NCBI RefSeq assembly: GCF_018130215.1
Contig: NZ_JAFCKQ010000019.1
Coordinates: 62,001-126,000, forward strand
DNA: 64,000 bases
Reading direction: 5' to 3'
Source of the DNA: Bradyrhizobium jicamae
GTDB taxonomy: Bacteria; Pseudomonadota; Alphaproteobacteria; Rhizobiales; Xanthobacteraceae
Position 1 is the first letter of the stretch; each line of letters begins with the position of its first letter. Below the pieces are notes generated by a model, which ran no database searches, was not told where the DNA came from, and was given only the letters and a program-made list of their open reading frames with translations. A program made the position numbers and the translations under genes. Shown in pieces: positions 63,435 to 64,000 of this stretch.

Positions 63435-64000
63435 CTAGTCCCCGAACCGGATGCGCGGATCGATGGCCGCATAGAGCATGTCGACGATGAAATTCACGAC
63501 CACCACGACGACAGCGATGAACATCACCAGGTTCTGCACGATCGGATAGTCGCGCCATCGTAGCGCCTCGACCAGGAAGCGGGCGATGCCGGGTATATTG
63601 AACACGGTCTCGGTGACGATCAGGCCGCCGATCAGGAACGCGGCCTCGATGCCGACAACGGTGATGACGGGCAGCACCGCGTTCTTCAGCGCGTGGTGAT
63701 AGTTCACGGAGGCTTCTGAAGCGCCTTTGGCGCGGGCGGTTCGGATGTAGTCCTGGCGCAGGATCTCCAGCATCGAGGAACGGGTGATGCGCATGGTCAG
63801 CGCCGCGCTGCGGAAGCCGACCGCCATCGCCGGCACCGCATAGATCGCCAATGCCTCGATCCAGGTCGTGGGATTGGGGTTGAAGATCGGCATGGTGCCG
63901 AACAGCGAGACCGAAGCCATCAGGATCAGCAGCCCGAGCCAGAACGAGGGCAGCGACAGGCCGCTGAGGCTGACGACGCGCAGCGCATAGTCAAGCTTCG
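63435..64000 (-). CDS. ABC transporter permease (DppB-like), C-terminal part (runs off the window)
   Basis: The last 188 codons of a DppB/OppB-type permease are visible: SLSGLSLPSFWLGLLILM, MAVGFRSAALTMRITRSSML, the EAA loop YIRTARAKGASEASVNYHHA followed by LKNAVLPV, TETVFNIPGIARFLVEALRW and the typical end DMLYAAIDPRIRFGD. The N-terminus lies beyond position 64000. Confidence 0.92.
   Translation of the reverse strand, partial: KLDYALRVVSLSGLSLPSFWLGLLILMASVSLFGTMPIFNPNPTTWIEALAIYAVPAMAVGFRSAALTMRITRSSMLEILRQDYIRTARAKGASEASVNYHHALKNAVLPVITVVGIEAAFLIGGLIVTETVFNIPGIARFLVEALRWRDYPIVQNLVMFIAVVVVVVNFIVDMLYAAIDPRIRFGD

Overview
The window looks like a chromosomal segment of an alphaproteobacterium of the Bradyrhizobium / Rhodopseudomonas group (Nitrobacteraceae). 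The grounds are the high GC content with strongly GC-biased third codon positions, GGAAC-N16-CGTT promoters of the EcfG/PhyR general stress type, a CtrA box in front of minCDE, an acdS gene with a divergent Lrp-type regulator, and GC-rich intergenic palindromes of a kind common in these genomes. It contains about 60 genes, one tRNA-Ser, and no rRNA, phage, transposase or CRISPR array. The genus is an inference from gene content, not from a search.

Layout. 1-571: 5' part of an aldehyde dehydrogenase. 902-2935: a chemoreceptor. 3082-7697: a trehalose/stress locus (DUF3175 gene, MFS transporter, otsB, otsA) whose three transcription units each have an EcfG-like promoter. 7698-8867: a repeat-rich spacer and a small secreted protein, then tRNA-Ser(GGA). 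9211-12884: an AraC regulator, then a redox module (peroxiredoxin, LysR regulator, AhpD-like protein) in which the same ATTCC-N5-GGAAT box precedes both enzyme genes. 13518-17475: a PilZ-PAS-GGDEF cyclase and a minC-minD-minE operon with a fourth small coupled gene. 17485-22530: Sir2 deacetylase, LysM protein, a membrane protein coupled to a selenium-binding protein, and an Lrp regulator. 22692-23705: ACC deaminase. 24320-34260: mixed enzymes (S1C protease, sterol-desaturase-like hydroxylase, metallophosphoesterase, Baeyer-Villiger-type monooxygenase, MFS, RecQ, DUF2235 hydrolase). 34392-36723: MoxR/VWA pair. 36885-40730: HAD hydrolase, chymotrypsin-like secreted protease, ADP-forming acyl-CoA synthetase. 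40893-43917: a class GN-like sortase with its single dedicated VIT/VWA substrate ending in LPKTA. 44117-45613: XRE-type regulator and DUF1614 membrane protein.

45782-60516 is the most coherent and least explained part. It holds two orphan periplasmic binding proteins, two acyl-CoA synthetases, an adjacent pair of acyl-CoA dehydrogenases, a GST, an AraC regulator, a beta-keto acid cleavage enzyme (BKACE) and both subunits of a biotin-dependent acyl-CoA carboxylase. Both divergent promoter regions of this island carry an inverted pair of the same 18-base element (consensus about CTTGCGTTNANYGGCTGG), giving four copies that flank the AraC gene. I read this as one regulon for the uptake and breakdown of an unidentified carboxylic acid. 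The first dehydrogenase lacks a glutamate at both positions where this family normally has its catalytic base, while its neighbour keeps one, which suggests a heteromeric enzyme.

60523-64000: the end of a dipeptide/oligopeptide-type ABC transporter operon (two permeases, two ATPases) that runs out of the window. Most start codons were chosen from ribosome binding sites and family lengths, often shorter than the longest open frame; several are GTG or TTG. Function calls come from motif recognition without database searches.
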